A stretch of 64,000 bases of DNA from JBKEAJ01 sp047975005 (lineage in GTDB: Bacteria; Bacteroidota; Bacteroidia; Bacteroidales; Prolixibacteraceae). This document shows, piece after piece, positions 1 to 9,200 of this stretch. The notes beneath the pieces were generated by a model, which saw only the letters and a program-made list of their open reading frames with translations, ran no database searches and was not told the origin of the DNA. Each line of letters opens with the position of its first letter. Within the stretch, counting starts at the first letter, position 1. The stretch is taken from the NCBI GenBank assembly GCA_047975005.1, contig JBKECW010000119.1, positions 18,857 through 82,856 of the forward strand, read 5' to 3'. The translations under genes and the position numbers were made by a program.

Positions 1-715
1 GGATTATTTCAAGATTGTTCAGTGTGAATTAAAGAAAGATTACACTGATGCATTTGGCGGTCCCGACAGGGCACATGAAAATTTTAGCATTTTGCAAAAA
101 GCTATTAATTATTCTATGACATCCTTTTTTACAACCGGAGGCATAAGAGGAAGCAGCGAAAAACTCGACAAGTTCCATCCGAGAAGTTTTAATATGGGGT
201 ATTCAAGAGATGTCTTTAATAAAACACAAGGCTTTTCTAAGATGAGATTCGGAGAGGATATTGACATGAGCACTAGAATATTACAAAACAACTTTAGCAC
301 GAAACTGATAAAAGAGGCTTATGTTTACCATAAAAGGCGAACAAATTTCAGACAGTTCTTCAAGCAAGTATTTAACTCAGGAATAGCACGGATTAATTTA
401 TATAAGAGGCACCCCAAGTCTCTCAAGCCTGTTCATTTTGCACCGTCTATATTTGTACTTGGATTAATTACTCTATTACTACTAGCCTCTATAAGCTATT
501 CAGCAATATTTTTACTTCCTGTATTAATCCACATGTTGATTATATTAATCGATTCTAGTATCAAAAACAACAGTATCAAAATTGGACTGTTATCTGTTAT
601 CACTAGCTATGTTCAACTAATAGGTTATGGTCTTGGTTTTATAAATGCAACGTGGAAACGAATTATTTTAGGGCAAAGTGAATATGCCGCATATATAAAC
701 AACTTCTACGAATAG
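1..715 (+). CDS. Glycosyltransferase family 2 protein, C-terminal part (5' end outside window)
   Basis: The reading frame is open from the first bases of the window, so the gene starts upstream; the internal TTG at 92 is not a credible start. The visible 237 or so residues include GEDIDMSTRI, the acidic acceptor-binding region typical of GT2 enzymes, followed by an Arg-rich segment (RRTNFRQFF) resembling the QxxRW region. About three hydrophobic segments follow (FAPSIFVLGLITLLL and onward). The expected role is transfer of a sugar from a nucleotide-sugar to a surface glycan or lipid carrier at the inner membrane; donor and acceptor cannot be read from this part. It ends 57 bases before the exosortase gene, which may mean co-transcription and a link between glycan synthesis and sorting, but that is inference. 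Confidence 0.8.
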   Translation, partial: DYFKIVQCELKKDYTDAFGGPDRAHENFSILQKAINYSMTSFFTTGGIRGSSEKLDKFHPRSFNMGYSRDVFNKTQGFSKMRFGEDIDMSTRILQNNFSTKLIKEAYVYHKRRTNFRQFFKQVFNSGIARINLYKRHPKSLKPVHFAPSIFVLGLITLLLLASISYSAIFLLPVLIHMLIILIDSSIKNNSIKIGLLSVITSYVQLIGYGLGFINATWKRIILGQSEYAAYINNFYE

Positions 716-772
716 AGAAAGCTGCGGCTGTGCAACTTGCCTACTACGCAACAATTATAAGGAATAAATGAC

Positions 773-1309
773 ATGTATCGCACAAAGACAAACATTATAT
801 ATCTTTTAATAGTGGCAGCTGTCTTCTTATTGCTAAAATTTGCCTATACCATTGCCGACAATAACGATTTGTACTTCCTCCTCAAACCAACAGACAAGCT
901 CGTTGGACTTTTGACAGGGTCTCATTCCATTTATCTTTCAGACAAGGGATATTTTCACGAACAGCTAAACATCATTATTGACAAATCTTGTTCCGGCTTT
1001 AACTTCTGGGTCTTGTGTTTTCTAGTATTTACCTATTTGACAACAAGTTACCCACACAAGACTATAACCAAGACACTAAGTATTCCCACGGCTTTAGCAG
1101 CGGCTTACATATTTACAATATTAGTAAACACCTCTAGGATTTTCGCTTCCATAGTTGTGCAAACTCAAACAAAAAACATCTTTCCCAACAACCAACACAT
1201 CATACATGAAACCATTGGCATAATCACAAATCTGACATTCTTGATATTAGCATACATACTAATCGATAGATTCTTAATTTACAAACAACACCATGAGAAA
1301 CTTGCTTAA
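773..1309 (+). CDS. xrtK: Exosortase K (XrtK), membrane sorting enzyme
   Basis: This 178-residue protein is almost entirely hydrophobic, with about five membrane segments. It carries the exosortase/archaeosortase catalytic set: Cys73 in CSGFNFW, Arg122 in NTSRI and His145 in HETIGI. Exosortases act in the inner membrane as transpeptidase-like enzymes on proteins with a short C-terminal signal (motif, hydrophobic helix, basic tail). It is far shorter than EpsH-type exosortases (about 280 residues or more), as expected for the compact exosortase K group. Its last 17 bases overlap the start of the next gene, whose product ends in MSEP, a transmembrane helix and a basic tail; this is the known XrtK/MSEP-CTERM pairing. 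The ATG at 773 is preceded by AGGAAT about 8 bases upstream. The family assignment rests on the residues and the neighbour; no profile search was run. Confidence 0.88.
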   Translation: MYRTKTNIIYLLIVAAVFLLLKFAYTIADNNDLYFLLKPTDKLVGLLTGSHSIYLSDKGYFHEQLNIIIDKSCSGFNFWVLCFLVFTYLTTSYPHKTITKTLSIPTALAAAYIFTILVNTSRIFASIVVQTQTKNIFPNNQHIIHETIGIITNLTFLILAYILIDRFLIYKQHHEKLA

Positions 1310-4103
1310 TCCCAAATGGCTTTTTGTCGTAAATACATTACCATTGGCAGTACTGTTTTCACTCATGCTTGCCCAGTTCAATATCGTTGAAACTTTGTTA
1401 GACAATAAGAGTCTAGGGTTATGGAAGTCTTTCGGACTATCATTAGGGATTATAGGCTTATTAAATTTCGCTTATGCAGTTTATCTGACTCTAAAGAAAA
1501 AGAATGTTTCTGCTTGGTTTGGTATAATAGCATTGGTTTGTTACATCACTTTCGCCTACCTTTACGCTTACAACTTAAATGATATCTTTCCTTCCTCAAT
1601 CCCTCAATGGATGGTGTCGGGCAATATATTCTTATATGTTGGAACATTCCTAATGCCAACACTTGCCTACTCTTTGTTTGTCTTAGTATCGCATTTTACG
1701 CCATACAATAAGGAACATAAGATTTGGCTTAATTTTCTAGTAGCAATAGGCATTCCGGTGGCAGCTTACTTGTTTTCACAAATCATTTTGCCCTTATGGC
1801 AACGAGTTGAAGAAGAATTTTATACACACGCATTGGTAGTACTTGTAATTACTGCGACTTTGGTCTTTCTATTTTTCTTAGTGAGAGGTATTTTTGTACT
1901 CGCTGTCAAGAAAACCAATATTTGGAAGAAACATCAATTAGCGTGGAAAATTCCAATTGCGATTTTACTTCCATTGATAGGCTTGTCAGTAAACAACGGG
2001 CACCTTTTTAATAATCTTACCCCTAGTGAATCAGGCATCTTCGGAAATTTCAACAACATTTGGTTTTACATTCTTGCCATCGTTAATGGCATAATGGTGT
2101 GTCTACCCAATCTCGACAACAAGATATACCGACTACTTATATTTATTGGAAGAAGTATAACTTTTGCATACACATTCTATTTCTTTTTAGTGTTTTTACC
2201 CTTTCTACCTTTGTCTGTTATTGCAATAGTCGCAATAGGCACAGGATTTTTAATACTGACTCCTTTACTGCTATTTGTGATTCACACAATCGAACTTTCT
2301 AAGGATTTCACATTCCTTAAAAGTCTCTATTCCCAGAAATTTTTAATAGCAATTTCGTTCTTGGGCTTTTCTGTAATCCCAACATTTATTACGGCAACTT
2401 ATCTCAATGACAAAAATGTTTTGAATGAAACTCTGTCATATTTGTACAGTCCTGATTACTCAAAGCAATATGAGATTGATAAAAAATCACTTCAAAAGAC
2501 ACTTAAGATTATAGAGAATCATAAAGACCACAGAGATAGCAGAGGCGGATTATTCGGAAATGGTATTCCCTACTTGTCTTCCTATTTCAATTGGTTGGTT
2601 ATGGACAATCTCACTTTGTCTGACTCAAAAATAAAGACCATTGAAAAAATATTTTTTGGTAAGACTTCGTTGGAATTTAGACCCGAAAACACCCGAAACG
2701 ACAATGTGCAAATAAGTAATATTACTATAAATAGCACCTACGACAAAACTCAAAATGCGTGGAAGAGCTGGGTCGACTTGGAAATAAGCAATAAAAGTGG
2801 GAATGCGTGGCCTTCAGAATACGCAACAAGTATTGATTTGCCAGAAGGCTGTTGGATAAGCGATTATTATTTGTACGTCGGAGACAAGAGAGAACCCGGA
2901 ATCTTAGCAGAGAAAAAATCAGCAATGTGGATATTTTCACAAATTAGAAATGAAAACAAAGACCCCGGTATTCTGTATTACCTGACAGGAAATAGGGTTG
3001 CTTTCAGAGTTTTCCCATTTGCAGAGAATGAAGTAAGAAAAACAGGAATAGAGTTTCTACACAAAGAGCCTATAAAACTCAACATTGACAATAAGATAGT
3101 TGAATTAGGGAATGAAGCAGAGACTATCTACGAAAATATTGACAACGAGAACATTGCTTATATCTCTGCCCGACAAAAAGAAAAACTAAGCTCAGTTAAA
3201 CGCAAACCCTATTTCCATTTCCTAGTCGACATATCAAACGAAAAGGCTACTTGTTCAAGCGAGTTCATCGAAAGGATGGAGAAAGTTTTAGAGTCCAATA
3301 AAATACCTTCAGAAAATGCAAAAATCAGCTTCGTCAACAGTTATGTAAACACAATATCATTTGAAAGGGACTGGAAAACCCGATATAAACATCAATCTTT
3401 TGAAGGAGGCTTCTACTTGGACAGAGCAATAAGAACCACGCTTGTAAACGCTTATGAAAATAATTCGGATTCATATCCTGTAATTGTAGTAGTTACAGAC
3501 AATATTCAAAATGCTGTTTTAGACAGAGATTTTGCAGACCTCGAATTTACATTCCCAGAAAGCAACTTGTTTTTCAACCTTGACAAGAATGGAAATTTAA
3601 GAGAACATTCTTTAGTCAATAACCCAATAAAGGAACTCCCTGCAACAATGAGAGAATGTATGTTTTGTGAGACCGTCTTAGAATACCAACTCCCTGACAA
3701 ATCACTTGCTTATTTGCCAAATAATAATGAACCAAGTATCATTTTGCAGAAAACTGAATTTGAGGTTAACGCAACAGAGATTAAAGAAAAGAATTGGCAA
3801 TCGGCTTTGATAATGCAAGGGCAGTGGGATTCGCAAATCCTGCATCCTGAAAACTCCGATAACGAATGGATAAACTTGGTAAAAAACAGCTTCTCTTCAA
3901 AAATAATGACTCCGGCAACATCATACCTAGTGGTGGAGAATGAGGCTCAAAAAACAATGCTGAAAAAGAAACAAGAACAAGCATTATCAGGCAACAAATC
4001 TTTAGACCTTGGCGAGGACACACAAAGAATGAGTGAACCAAGTTTAATCCTGCTAACAATTCTGCTCGGACTAGTTTTATGGTACAGAGAAAAACACAAA
4101 TAA
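1293..4103 (+). CDS. MSEP-CTERM sorting-domain protein with membrane, VIT-like and VWA-like regions
   Basis: The product has 936 residues. Residues 1 to about 370 hold roughly ten hydrophobic membrane segments. Residues of about 470-600 resemble a vault/inter-alpha-trypsin (VIT) domain. Residues of about 635-770 resemble a von Willebrand A fold, beginning YFHFLVDIS with the Asp-x-Ser of a MIDAS-type site; this site looks incomplete. The extreme C-terminus is the sorting signal: MSEP at 913-916, a hydrophobic stretch, then the basic tail WYREKHK. The start overlaps xrtK by 17 bases, which implies translational coupling and a dedicated enzyme-substrate pair. The expected fate is cleavage at or near MSEP by XrtK and anchoring to an envelope component; the cellular function of the family is unknown. 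Antisense ORFs at the 3' end are shadows. Confidence 0.87.
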   Translation: MRNLLNPKWLFVVNTLPLAVLFSLMLAQFNIVETLLDNKSLGLWKSFGLSLGIIGLLNFAYAVYLTLKKKNVSAWFGIIALVCYITFAYLYAYNLNDIFPSSIPQWMVSGNIFLYVGTFLMPTLAYSLFVLVSHFTPYNKEHKIWLNFLVAIGIPVAAYLFSQIILPLWQRVEEEFYTHALVVLVITATLVFLFFLVRGIFVLAVKKTNIWKKHQLAWKIPIAILLPLIGLSVNNGHLFNNLTPSESGIFGNFNNIWFYILAIVNGIMVCLPNLDNKIYRLLIFIGRSITFAYTFYFFLVFLPFLPLSVIAIVAIGTGFLILTPLLLFVIHTIELSKDFTFLKSLYSQKFLIAISFLGFSVIPTFITATYLNDKNVLNETLSYLYSPDYSKQYEIDKKSLQKTLKIIENHKDHRDSRGGLFGNGIPYLSSYFNWLVMDNLTLSDSKIKTIEKIFFGKTSLEFRPENTRNDNVQISNITINSTYDKTQNAWKSWVDLEISNKSGNAWPSEYATSIDLPEGCWISDYYLYVGDKREPGILAEKKSAMWIFSQIRNENKDPGILYYLTGNRVAFRVFPFAENEVRKTGIEFLHKEPIKLNIDNKIVELGNEAETIYENIDNENIAYISARQKEKLSSVKRKPYFHFLVDISNEKATCSSEFIERMEKVLESNKIPSENAKISFVNSYVNTISFERDWKTRYKHQSFEGGFYLDRAIRTTLVNAYENNSDSYPVIVVVTDNIQNAVLDRDFADLEFTFPESNLFFNLDKNGNLREHSLVNNPIKELPATMRECMFCETVLEYQLPDKSLAYLPNNNEPSIILQKTEFEVNATEIKEKNWQSALIMQGQWDSQILHPENSDNEWINLVKNSFSSKIMTPATSYLVVENEAQKTMLKKKQEQALSGNKSLDLGEDTQRMSEPSLILLTILLGLVLWYREKHK

Positions 4104-4279
4104 AAACAAACTCGACCAAACTGCTCCAAACTATAAGCCCATATTAACATTTGCTTATATATTATCACTCCATGCGCTCTACATTTTGAAATTTCAAGGC
4201 AAATTATTACTTTCGCTACGCACTCAGAGAAAATTAAATTAAAATCAGTTGCCAAGGAGCAGCTTAAAAATATAATAAC

Positions 4280-5350
4280 ATGAAGGCTCATAACTTTTTT
4301 GCAGGTCCGTCTATAATTTCGGAATATGCACTGGACAGAACATCAGAGGCAGTAAAGAATTTTGCAAATACCGGACTATCGGTTATGGAAATATCGCACC
4401 GAAGCTCCCAGTTTGTAGAAGTTATTGAGTCGGCACGTTCCAAGGTGAAATCCCTCCTAAATGTACCCGACGGATATTCGGTGCTTTTCCTACAAGGTGG
4501 TGCCAGCCTACAGTTCTTGATGGTGGCATACAACTTATATAAAAGAAAAGCGTCATACCTGGACACAGGCGTATGGTCTAAAAAGGCTATCGAAGCAGCT
4601 AGCTTTTTCGGAGCACCAAATGTAGTGGCATCATCAGCCGACAAAACATATTCGTACATCCCTGAATTTAAGGCGGATGGCGATGAGGACTATCTACACA
4701 TCACCACCAACAATACGATATACGGAACAAGGCTACAAAAAGACCCGGAAATCAATGTGCCGCTTGTTGCCGATATGTCGTCTGATATTTTCAGCCGACC
4801 TGTCGATGTCAGCAAATACGATTTGATTTACGCAGGAGCTCAAAAGAATATAGGCCCGTCAGGCACAACTCTAGTTATAGTACGTGATACGGCTCTGACA
4901 AAGAGCGAGAATGATATCCCCAAGATATTGGACTACAGAACGCATATCAAGGGAGAGTCCATGTACAACACCCCTGCAACCCTGCCAATATTTACCTGCT
5001 TGCAAACCCTTACTTGGCTCGAAAATCTCGGCGGAATACCTGCAATAATGAAAATCAACGATAAAAAAGCAAATCTTCTATACGACGAAATAGACCGTAA
5101 CATTCTGTTTAAATGCCCCGTACCAAATCCTGCACACCGCTCAAACATGAATGTATGTTTTGTGATGAATGAAGAATACAAGGACAAAGAAGCAGAATTT
5201 ATTACTTTTGCAAAAGAATATGGCTGTCTCGGACTGAAAGGACACAGAAGCGTAGGCGGATTTAGGGCATCTATCTATAATGCAATGCCTTACGAAAGTG
5301 TAGCAGTCTTAGTACAGTGCATGAAAGATTTTGAAACACAAAACAAATAA
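4280..5350 (+). CDS. serC: Phosphoserine aminotransferase
   Basis: This PLP enzyme converts 3-phosphohydroxypyruvate and glutamate to phosphoserine in cytosolic serine synthesis, and can also act in pyridoxal phosphate synthesis. The 356-residue length is normal. It begins MKAHNFFAGPS, the typical SerC opening. The PLP lysine is Lys189 in YAGAQKNIGPSG, and RSSQF (about 41-45) and HRSVGGFRAS near the C-terminus are further family signatures. The next gene, DUF1015, follows after 9 bases. In many Bacteroidales serA (phosphoglycerate dehydrogenase) lies between these two genes; here it is absent. The 176 bases upstream contain only a weak promoter candidate. Confidence 0.95.
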   Translation: MKAHNFFAGPSIISEYALDRTSEAVKNFANTGLSVMEISHRSSQFVEVIESARSKVKSLLNVPDGYSVLFLQGGASLQFLMVAYNLYKRKASYLDTGVWSKKAIEAASFFGAPNVVASSADKTYSYIPEFKADGDEDYLHITTNNTIYGTRLQKDPEINVPLVADMSSDIFSRPVDVSKYDLIYAGAQKNIGPSGTTLVIVRDTALTKSENDIPKILDYRTHIKGESMYNTPATLPIFTCLQTLTWLENLGGIPAIMKINDKKANLLYDEIDRNILFKCPVPNPAHRSNMNVCFVMNEEYKDKEAEFITFAKEYGCLGLKGHRSVGGFRASIYNAMPYESVAVLVQCMKDFETQNK

Positions 5351-5359
5351 CTCTTGTAG

Positions 5360-6607
5360 ATGGCTAAAATAAAAGCATTTAAAGGATATAGACCAAAGCC
5401 CGAATTGGCGTCGAAAATGGCATGCAAACCCTACGATGTGATAAACTCCGAAGAAGCAAAACTGGAAACAGGCGACAATCAGCATTCTCTTTACCACATC
5501 ACTAGGGCAGAAATAGACTTCCCAAAAGGTGTAGACGAACACTCACAAGAGGTTTACGACAAAGCTGTCTCGAACTTTGATAAATTCATTAAGGAGGAAT
5601 GGCTGTTTCAAGACGAGAGTCCGAAGCTCTATGTGTATGCCCAAACCATGAACGACAGAACTCAATATGGCGTGGTGGCAGGAGCTTCAGTCGAAGACTA
5701 CCTGACAGGGATAATCAAAAAGCACGAGCTTACACGCCCCGACAAGGAAGAAGACAGAATGAAGCATATCCGCGAGACCAATGCCAACATAGAGCCTGTA
5801 TTTTTGTCATATCCTGCCGTAAGAGAAATAGATACGATAATAGCCGACATCACTGCCGAGAAAGCCGTTTATGACTTCACCGCCGAAGACGGCATTGCTC
5901 ACACATTTTGGGTAATCGACAATACAGCTAAAATTGCAGAATTAGAGAAACTATTTGAAACTAAGGTTCCCAACACATACATTGCCGACGGACACCACCG
6001 TACAGCAGCGGCAGCACTGGTAGGAAAGGAACTGAAAGACAATAATCCAAATCACACAGGCAACGAGGAATACAACTTCTTCCTCGCAGTGCATTTTCCC
6101 GACAATCAACTGAATATAATAGACTACAATCGAGTGGTGAAAGATTTGAACGGACTGACAAAAGAGGAATTTATCGAGAAAGTGTCAGAGGACTTCGAGG
6201 TGCAAAAAGCAGGAGCTTGCCAACATAAGCCGCATGCACTTCACGAGTTCAGCTTTTACATCGATGGCGATTGGTACAAAATGACTGCCAAAGCCGGAAG
6301 ATACGACGACAGCGACCCTATTGGAGTTTTGGACGTTACAATATTATCAGACCTTGTTCTCGACAATATACTCGGCATCAGAGACTTACGCACAGACAAA
6401 AGGATAGATTTTGTAGGTGGAATACGCGGCTTGGAAGAATTGGAAAAACGTGTAGACAGCGGAGAAATGAAAATTGCATTTGCCCTCTACCCCGTCAGTA
6501 TGCAGCAGCTCATTAACATATCTGACAGCGGCAACATAATGCCACCAAAAACCACATGGTTTGAGCCCAAACTACGCTCGGGCTTAGTGATACATGCACT
6601 AAATTGA
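5360..6607 (+). CDS. DUF1015 family protein, serine-pathway associated
   Basis: This 415-residue soluble protein has the DUF1015 hallmarks: KAFKGYRP at the N-terminus, PYDVINSEEA, HELTRPDKEEDR at about 115-126 and YIADGHHRTAAA at about 207-218, a conserved His-rich stretch likely to be part of the active site. The biochemical activity is not established. Its persistent position behind serC (and usually serA) in Bacteroidota ties it to serine metabolism by context. It starts 9 bases after the serC stop and is surely co-transcribed. It converges on der, with about 100 bases between the two stops and no clear hairpin. Confidence 0.88.
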   Translation: MAKIKAFKGYRPKPELASKMACKPYDVINSEEAKLETGDNQHSLYHITRAEIDFPKGVDEHSQEVYDKAVSNFDKFIKEEWLFQDESPKLYVYAQTMNDRTQYGVVAGASVEDYLTGIIKKHELTRPDKEEDRMKHIRETNANIEPVFLSYPAVREIDTIIADITAEKAVYDFTAEDGIAHTFWVIDNTAKIAELEKLFETKVPNTYIADGHHRTAAAALVGKELKDNNPNHTGNEEYNFFLAVHFPDNQLNIIDYNRVVKDLNGLTKEEFIEKVSEDFEVQKAGACQHKPHALHEFSFYIDGDWYKMTAKAGRYDDSDPIGVLDVTILSDLVLDNILGIRDLRTDKRIDFVGGIRGLEELEKRVDSGEMKIAFALYPVSMQQLINISDSGNIMPPKTTWFEPKLRSGLVIHALN

Positions 6608-6705
6608 AAATCGCACAACAGAATCAACGTTGCCTTTGATAATTCCACAAGCTGATCTGCCAGATAAATCACTGTATATCCAACTTCATCTACCTGATCA
6701 TCTAA

Positions 6706-8013
6706 CTACTTCTTTCTCATAAAGATATTTATCGGCACGCCCGAGAAATCAAAATGTTCGCGCATCTTATTTTCTAAAAACCGCTTGTAGGGTTCTTTGA
6801 CATATTGTGGCAGGTTACAATAAAAAGCAAAACTCGGAGTGTAGGTGGGTAACTGTGTTACGTATTTAATTCTTACATACTTACCCTTTAGTGCCGGTGG
6901 CGGATTTTGATTTATTACCTCAAGCATCACGTCGTTAAGCTCTGATGTCTTGATTTTCTTAGTCCTATTCTTAAAAACATCCATTGCTACTTCCAAAGCC
7001 TTGTGTATCCTCTGCTTTGTAAGTGCCGAGATAAATACAATCGGAATATCTGTAAATGGAGCAGTACGTTCCAATATCGCTTTGGTGAATACATTGGTGG
7101 AGCTATTATCTTTTTCTACCAAATCCCATTTATTGACCAATATCACAACGCCTTTGTTGTTCTTCTTCATCAAGTGGAAAATGCTTAAATCTTGTGCTTC
7201 CACACCTCGCTCGGCATCAATCATTAACAGGCAAACATCCGAGTGCTCAATGGCTCTGACAGACCTCAACACCGAATAGTATTCTAAGTCTTCGTGCACC
7301 TTGCTTTTTTTTCTTAGTCCGGCGGTGTCAGTTATGTAAAATTCGTAGTTGAACTTATTGTACTTGGTTTCTATAGAGTCGCGTGTAGTTCCGGCAACAT
7401 CTGTAACTATATGCCTATCTTCGCCTATCAGAGCATTAATAAACGATGACTTTCCTGCGTTGGGTCTCCCTACAACACAAATTCGTGGAATATGGCCGTC
7501 GTCTACCTCCGTGGCTTCTTTGGGAAACACTTTTATCACAGCGTCGAGCAGGTCGCCAGTTCCACTACCGTTCATTGCCGAAATAGCATACAGCTCGCCA
7601 AAGCCTAAGCCGTAAAACTCCATCGCCTCGTTGGTATGTATGGGTGTGTCTACCTTATTTGCCACTAACACAACAGGCTTGGTCTGGCGGCGTAGCATAT
7701 TTGCAATGGCATCATCGAGGTCGGTAATACCGTTTTGGACGTCAACCATAAACAAAATAACATCAGCCTCGTCAATAGCCAGTGCTACCTGCTTTCTGAT
7801 TTCTCCTTCAAACACGTCGTCGGAGTTGGTTACGTATCCTCCCGTATCTATGACTGAAAACGGAACTCCTGTCCAGTCAGACTTGCCGTACTGTCTGTCA
7901 CGAGTAACTCCCGCAACCTCGTCTACAATGGCATGACGCATTCCGGTCAACCTATTAAAAAGGGTTGATTTACCAACATTTGGTCTTCCTACTATGGCTA
8001 TTATATTGCTCAT
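6706..8013 (-). CDS. der: Ribosome biogenesis GTPase Der (EngA)
   Basis: This essential GTPase acts in 50S subunit assembly. The product has 435 residues with two tandem GTPase domains and a C-terminal KH-like domain. The P-loops are GRPNVGKST at about 9-17 and GRPNAGKSS at about 180-188; G3 is DTGG and DTAG; G4 is NKVD and NKWD. Length and architecture are standard. The ATG at 8013 lies 3 bases after the era stop, so the two genes form an era-der operon read leftward. No oddities were seen. Confidence 0.97.
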   Translation of the reverse strand: MSNIIAIVGRPNVGKSTLFNRLTGMRHAIVDEVAGVTRDRQYGKSDWTGVPFSVIDTGGYVTNSDDVFEGEIRKQVALAIDEADVILFMVDVQNGITDLDDAIANMLRRQTKPVVLVANKVDTPIHTNEAMEFYGLGFGELYAISAMNGSGTGDLLDAVIKVFPKEATEVDDGHIPRICVVGRPNAGKSSFINALIGEDRHIVTDVAGTTRDSIETKYNKFNYEFYITDTAGLRKKSKVHEDLEYYSVLRSVRAIEHSDVCLLMIDAERGVEAQDLSIFHLMKKNNKGVVILVNKWDLVEKDNSSTNVFTKAILERTAPFTDIPIVFISALTKQRIHKALEVAMDVFKNRTKKIKTSELNDVMLEVINQNPPPALKGKYVRIKYVTQLPTYTPSFAFYCNLPQYVKEPYKRFLENKMREHFDFSGVPINIFMRKK

Positions 8014-8016
8014 CTC

Positions 8017-8901
8017 TTAATTAAAATCGTAGCCAAAATCACGAAGAGAGCGCTCATCTTTGCGCCAGTCTTCCTTAACCTTGACATATAGTTGTAAATA
8101 TATTTTCTTGGCAAAAAACTCCTCTAGGTCTGCCCTTGCTTCTGTGCCTACTCTTTTCAGCTTTTGCCCTTTGTGTCCAATTATGATGCCTTTCTGCGTA
8201 TTCCGTTCTACAAAAATTATCGCTCTAATATGAATAATGTCAGCGGCTTCCTTAAATTCCTCTACCTTTATCTCTACCGCATAGGGTATCTCTTTTTTGT
8301 AGTGAATCAATATTTTCTCCCTTACTATCTCCTCAACAAAAAAACGCTCGTTCCTGTCGGTCAGCGCATCCTTCTCGAAGAAAGGCGGAGACTCGGGAAG
8401 AAGCTCCAATATTTTATCGAAAATCGGACTTATATTGAACTTACGAAGAGCAGATATAGGTACAATATAAGCATTAGGAAAAGTCGTTTCCCAGAAGCTA
8501 TACTTCTCGTTGATTTCCGCTTCATTAGAGTTGTCAATCTTATTTATTACAAGGATTATAGGCACTCCTGCATTCTTACATTTCTCTATGTAGTCGGCAT
8601 TTTTATCCTGAGTTTCATAAATATCTGTTACATACAAAATCACATCGGCATCACTCAATGCACTATTTACATAGTCCATCATCTGTTCCTGCAACCTGTA
8701 CGCAGGCTTAAGAATACCCGGAGTGTCGGAATACACAATCTGAAAATCCTCACCATTCACTATCCCTTTAATCCGATGACGGGTAGTCTGCATCTTTGAT
8801 GTGATAATAGACAACTTCTCGCCCACCAATGCATTCATCAATGTCGACTTACCAACGTTGGGATTACCTACAATATTCACAAATCCTGCTCTATGTGCCA
8901 T
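8017..8901 (-). CDS. era: GTPase Era, 16S rRNA-binding assembly factor
   Basis: Era binds the 3' end of 16S rRNA during 30S maturation. I place the start at the ATG at 8901 (MAHRAGFVNIVG), giving 294 residues; a longer frame from a TTG at 8925 would begin inside the promoter box. The P-loop GNPNVGKST is at about 12-20, followed by DTPG, the NKID guanine-specificity motif, and a C-terminal KH domain with GHKGQKLKRVG. It is the first gene of the era-der operon. Confidence 0.96.
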   Translation of the reverse strand: MAHRAGFVNIVGNPNVGKSTLMNALVGEKLSIITSKMQTTRHRIKGIVNGEDFQIVYSDTPGILKPAYRLQEQMMDYVNSALSDADVILYVTDIYETQDKNADYIEKCKNAGVPIILVINKIDNSNEAEINEKYSFWETTFPNAYIVPISALRKFNISPIFDKILELLPESPPFFEKDALTDRNERFFVEEIVREKILIHYKKEIPYAVEIKVEEFKEAADIIHIRAIIFVERNTQKGIIIGHKGQKLKRVGTEARADLEEFFAKKIYLQLYVKVKEDWRKDERSLRDFGYDFN

Positions 8902-8922
8902 AATTCTATTAAAAGTAAGTTG

Positions 8923-8930
8923 CAAATATA
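8923..8930 (-). promoter_or_regulatory. Probable -7 promoter box (TATATTTG) for era-der
   Basis: On the minus strand the bases read TATATTTG, a match to the Bacteroidota -7 consensus TAnnTTTG, about 22 bases upstream of the era ATG. A clear -33 TTTG was not found. The position implies a short leader and supports the 8901 start. Confidence 0.6.
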
Positions 8931-9200
8931 CGAAGAATAAAATTGAGGGCAGGGTCTGGTCGACAAAGGTTTCCTTTATTACTTATTTACATGTTGACAT
9001 TTCAGGATTTTGTCGGGCTCTCAAAAGCCCCTACTAATTGACAAGGATGATTGAATATTGCCTTAAGTTTACTCCTCCATATTTTCATTCTCAAACACAT
9101 TGACCCAACGCAATACACTAGAATACAAAGTCAATGTGAATATTCGGAATAAACTAACTGTAAGAAACGTAGATTTTAAGAACTGAAAACACGTCCTCTC
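8931..9200. other. Intergenic region between nrdG end and era promoter
   Basis: I see no gene here. A small inverted repeat, GGGCT/AGCCC at 9015-9030, could be a weak terminator for nrdDG but lacks a T-tract. Confidence 0.4.

Noticed and set aside
8164..8799. 211-codon plus-strand ORF inside era
   Set aside because: Antisense shadow of a well-conserved GTPase gene.
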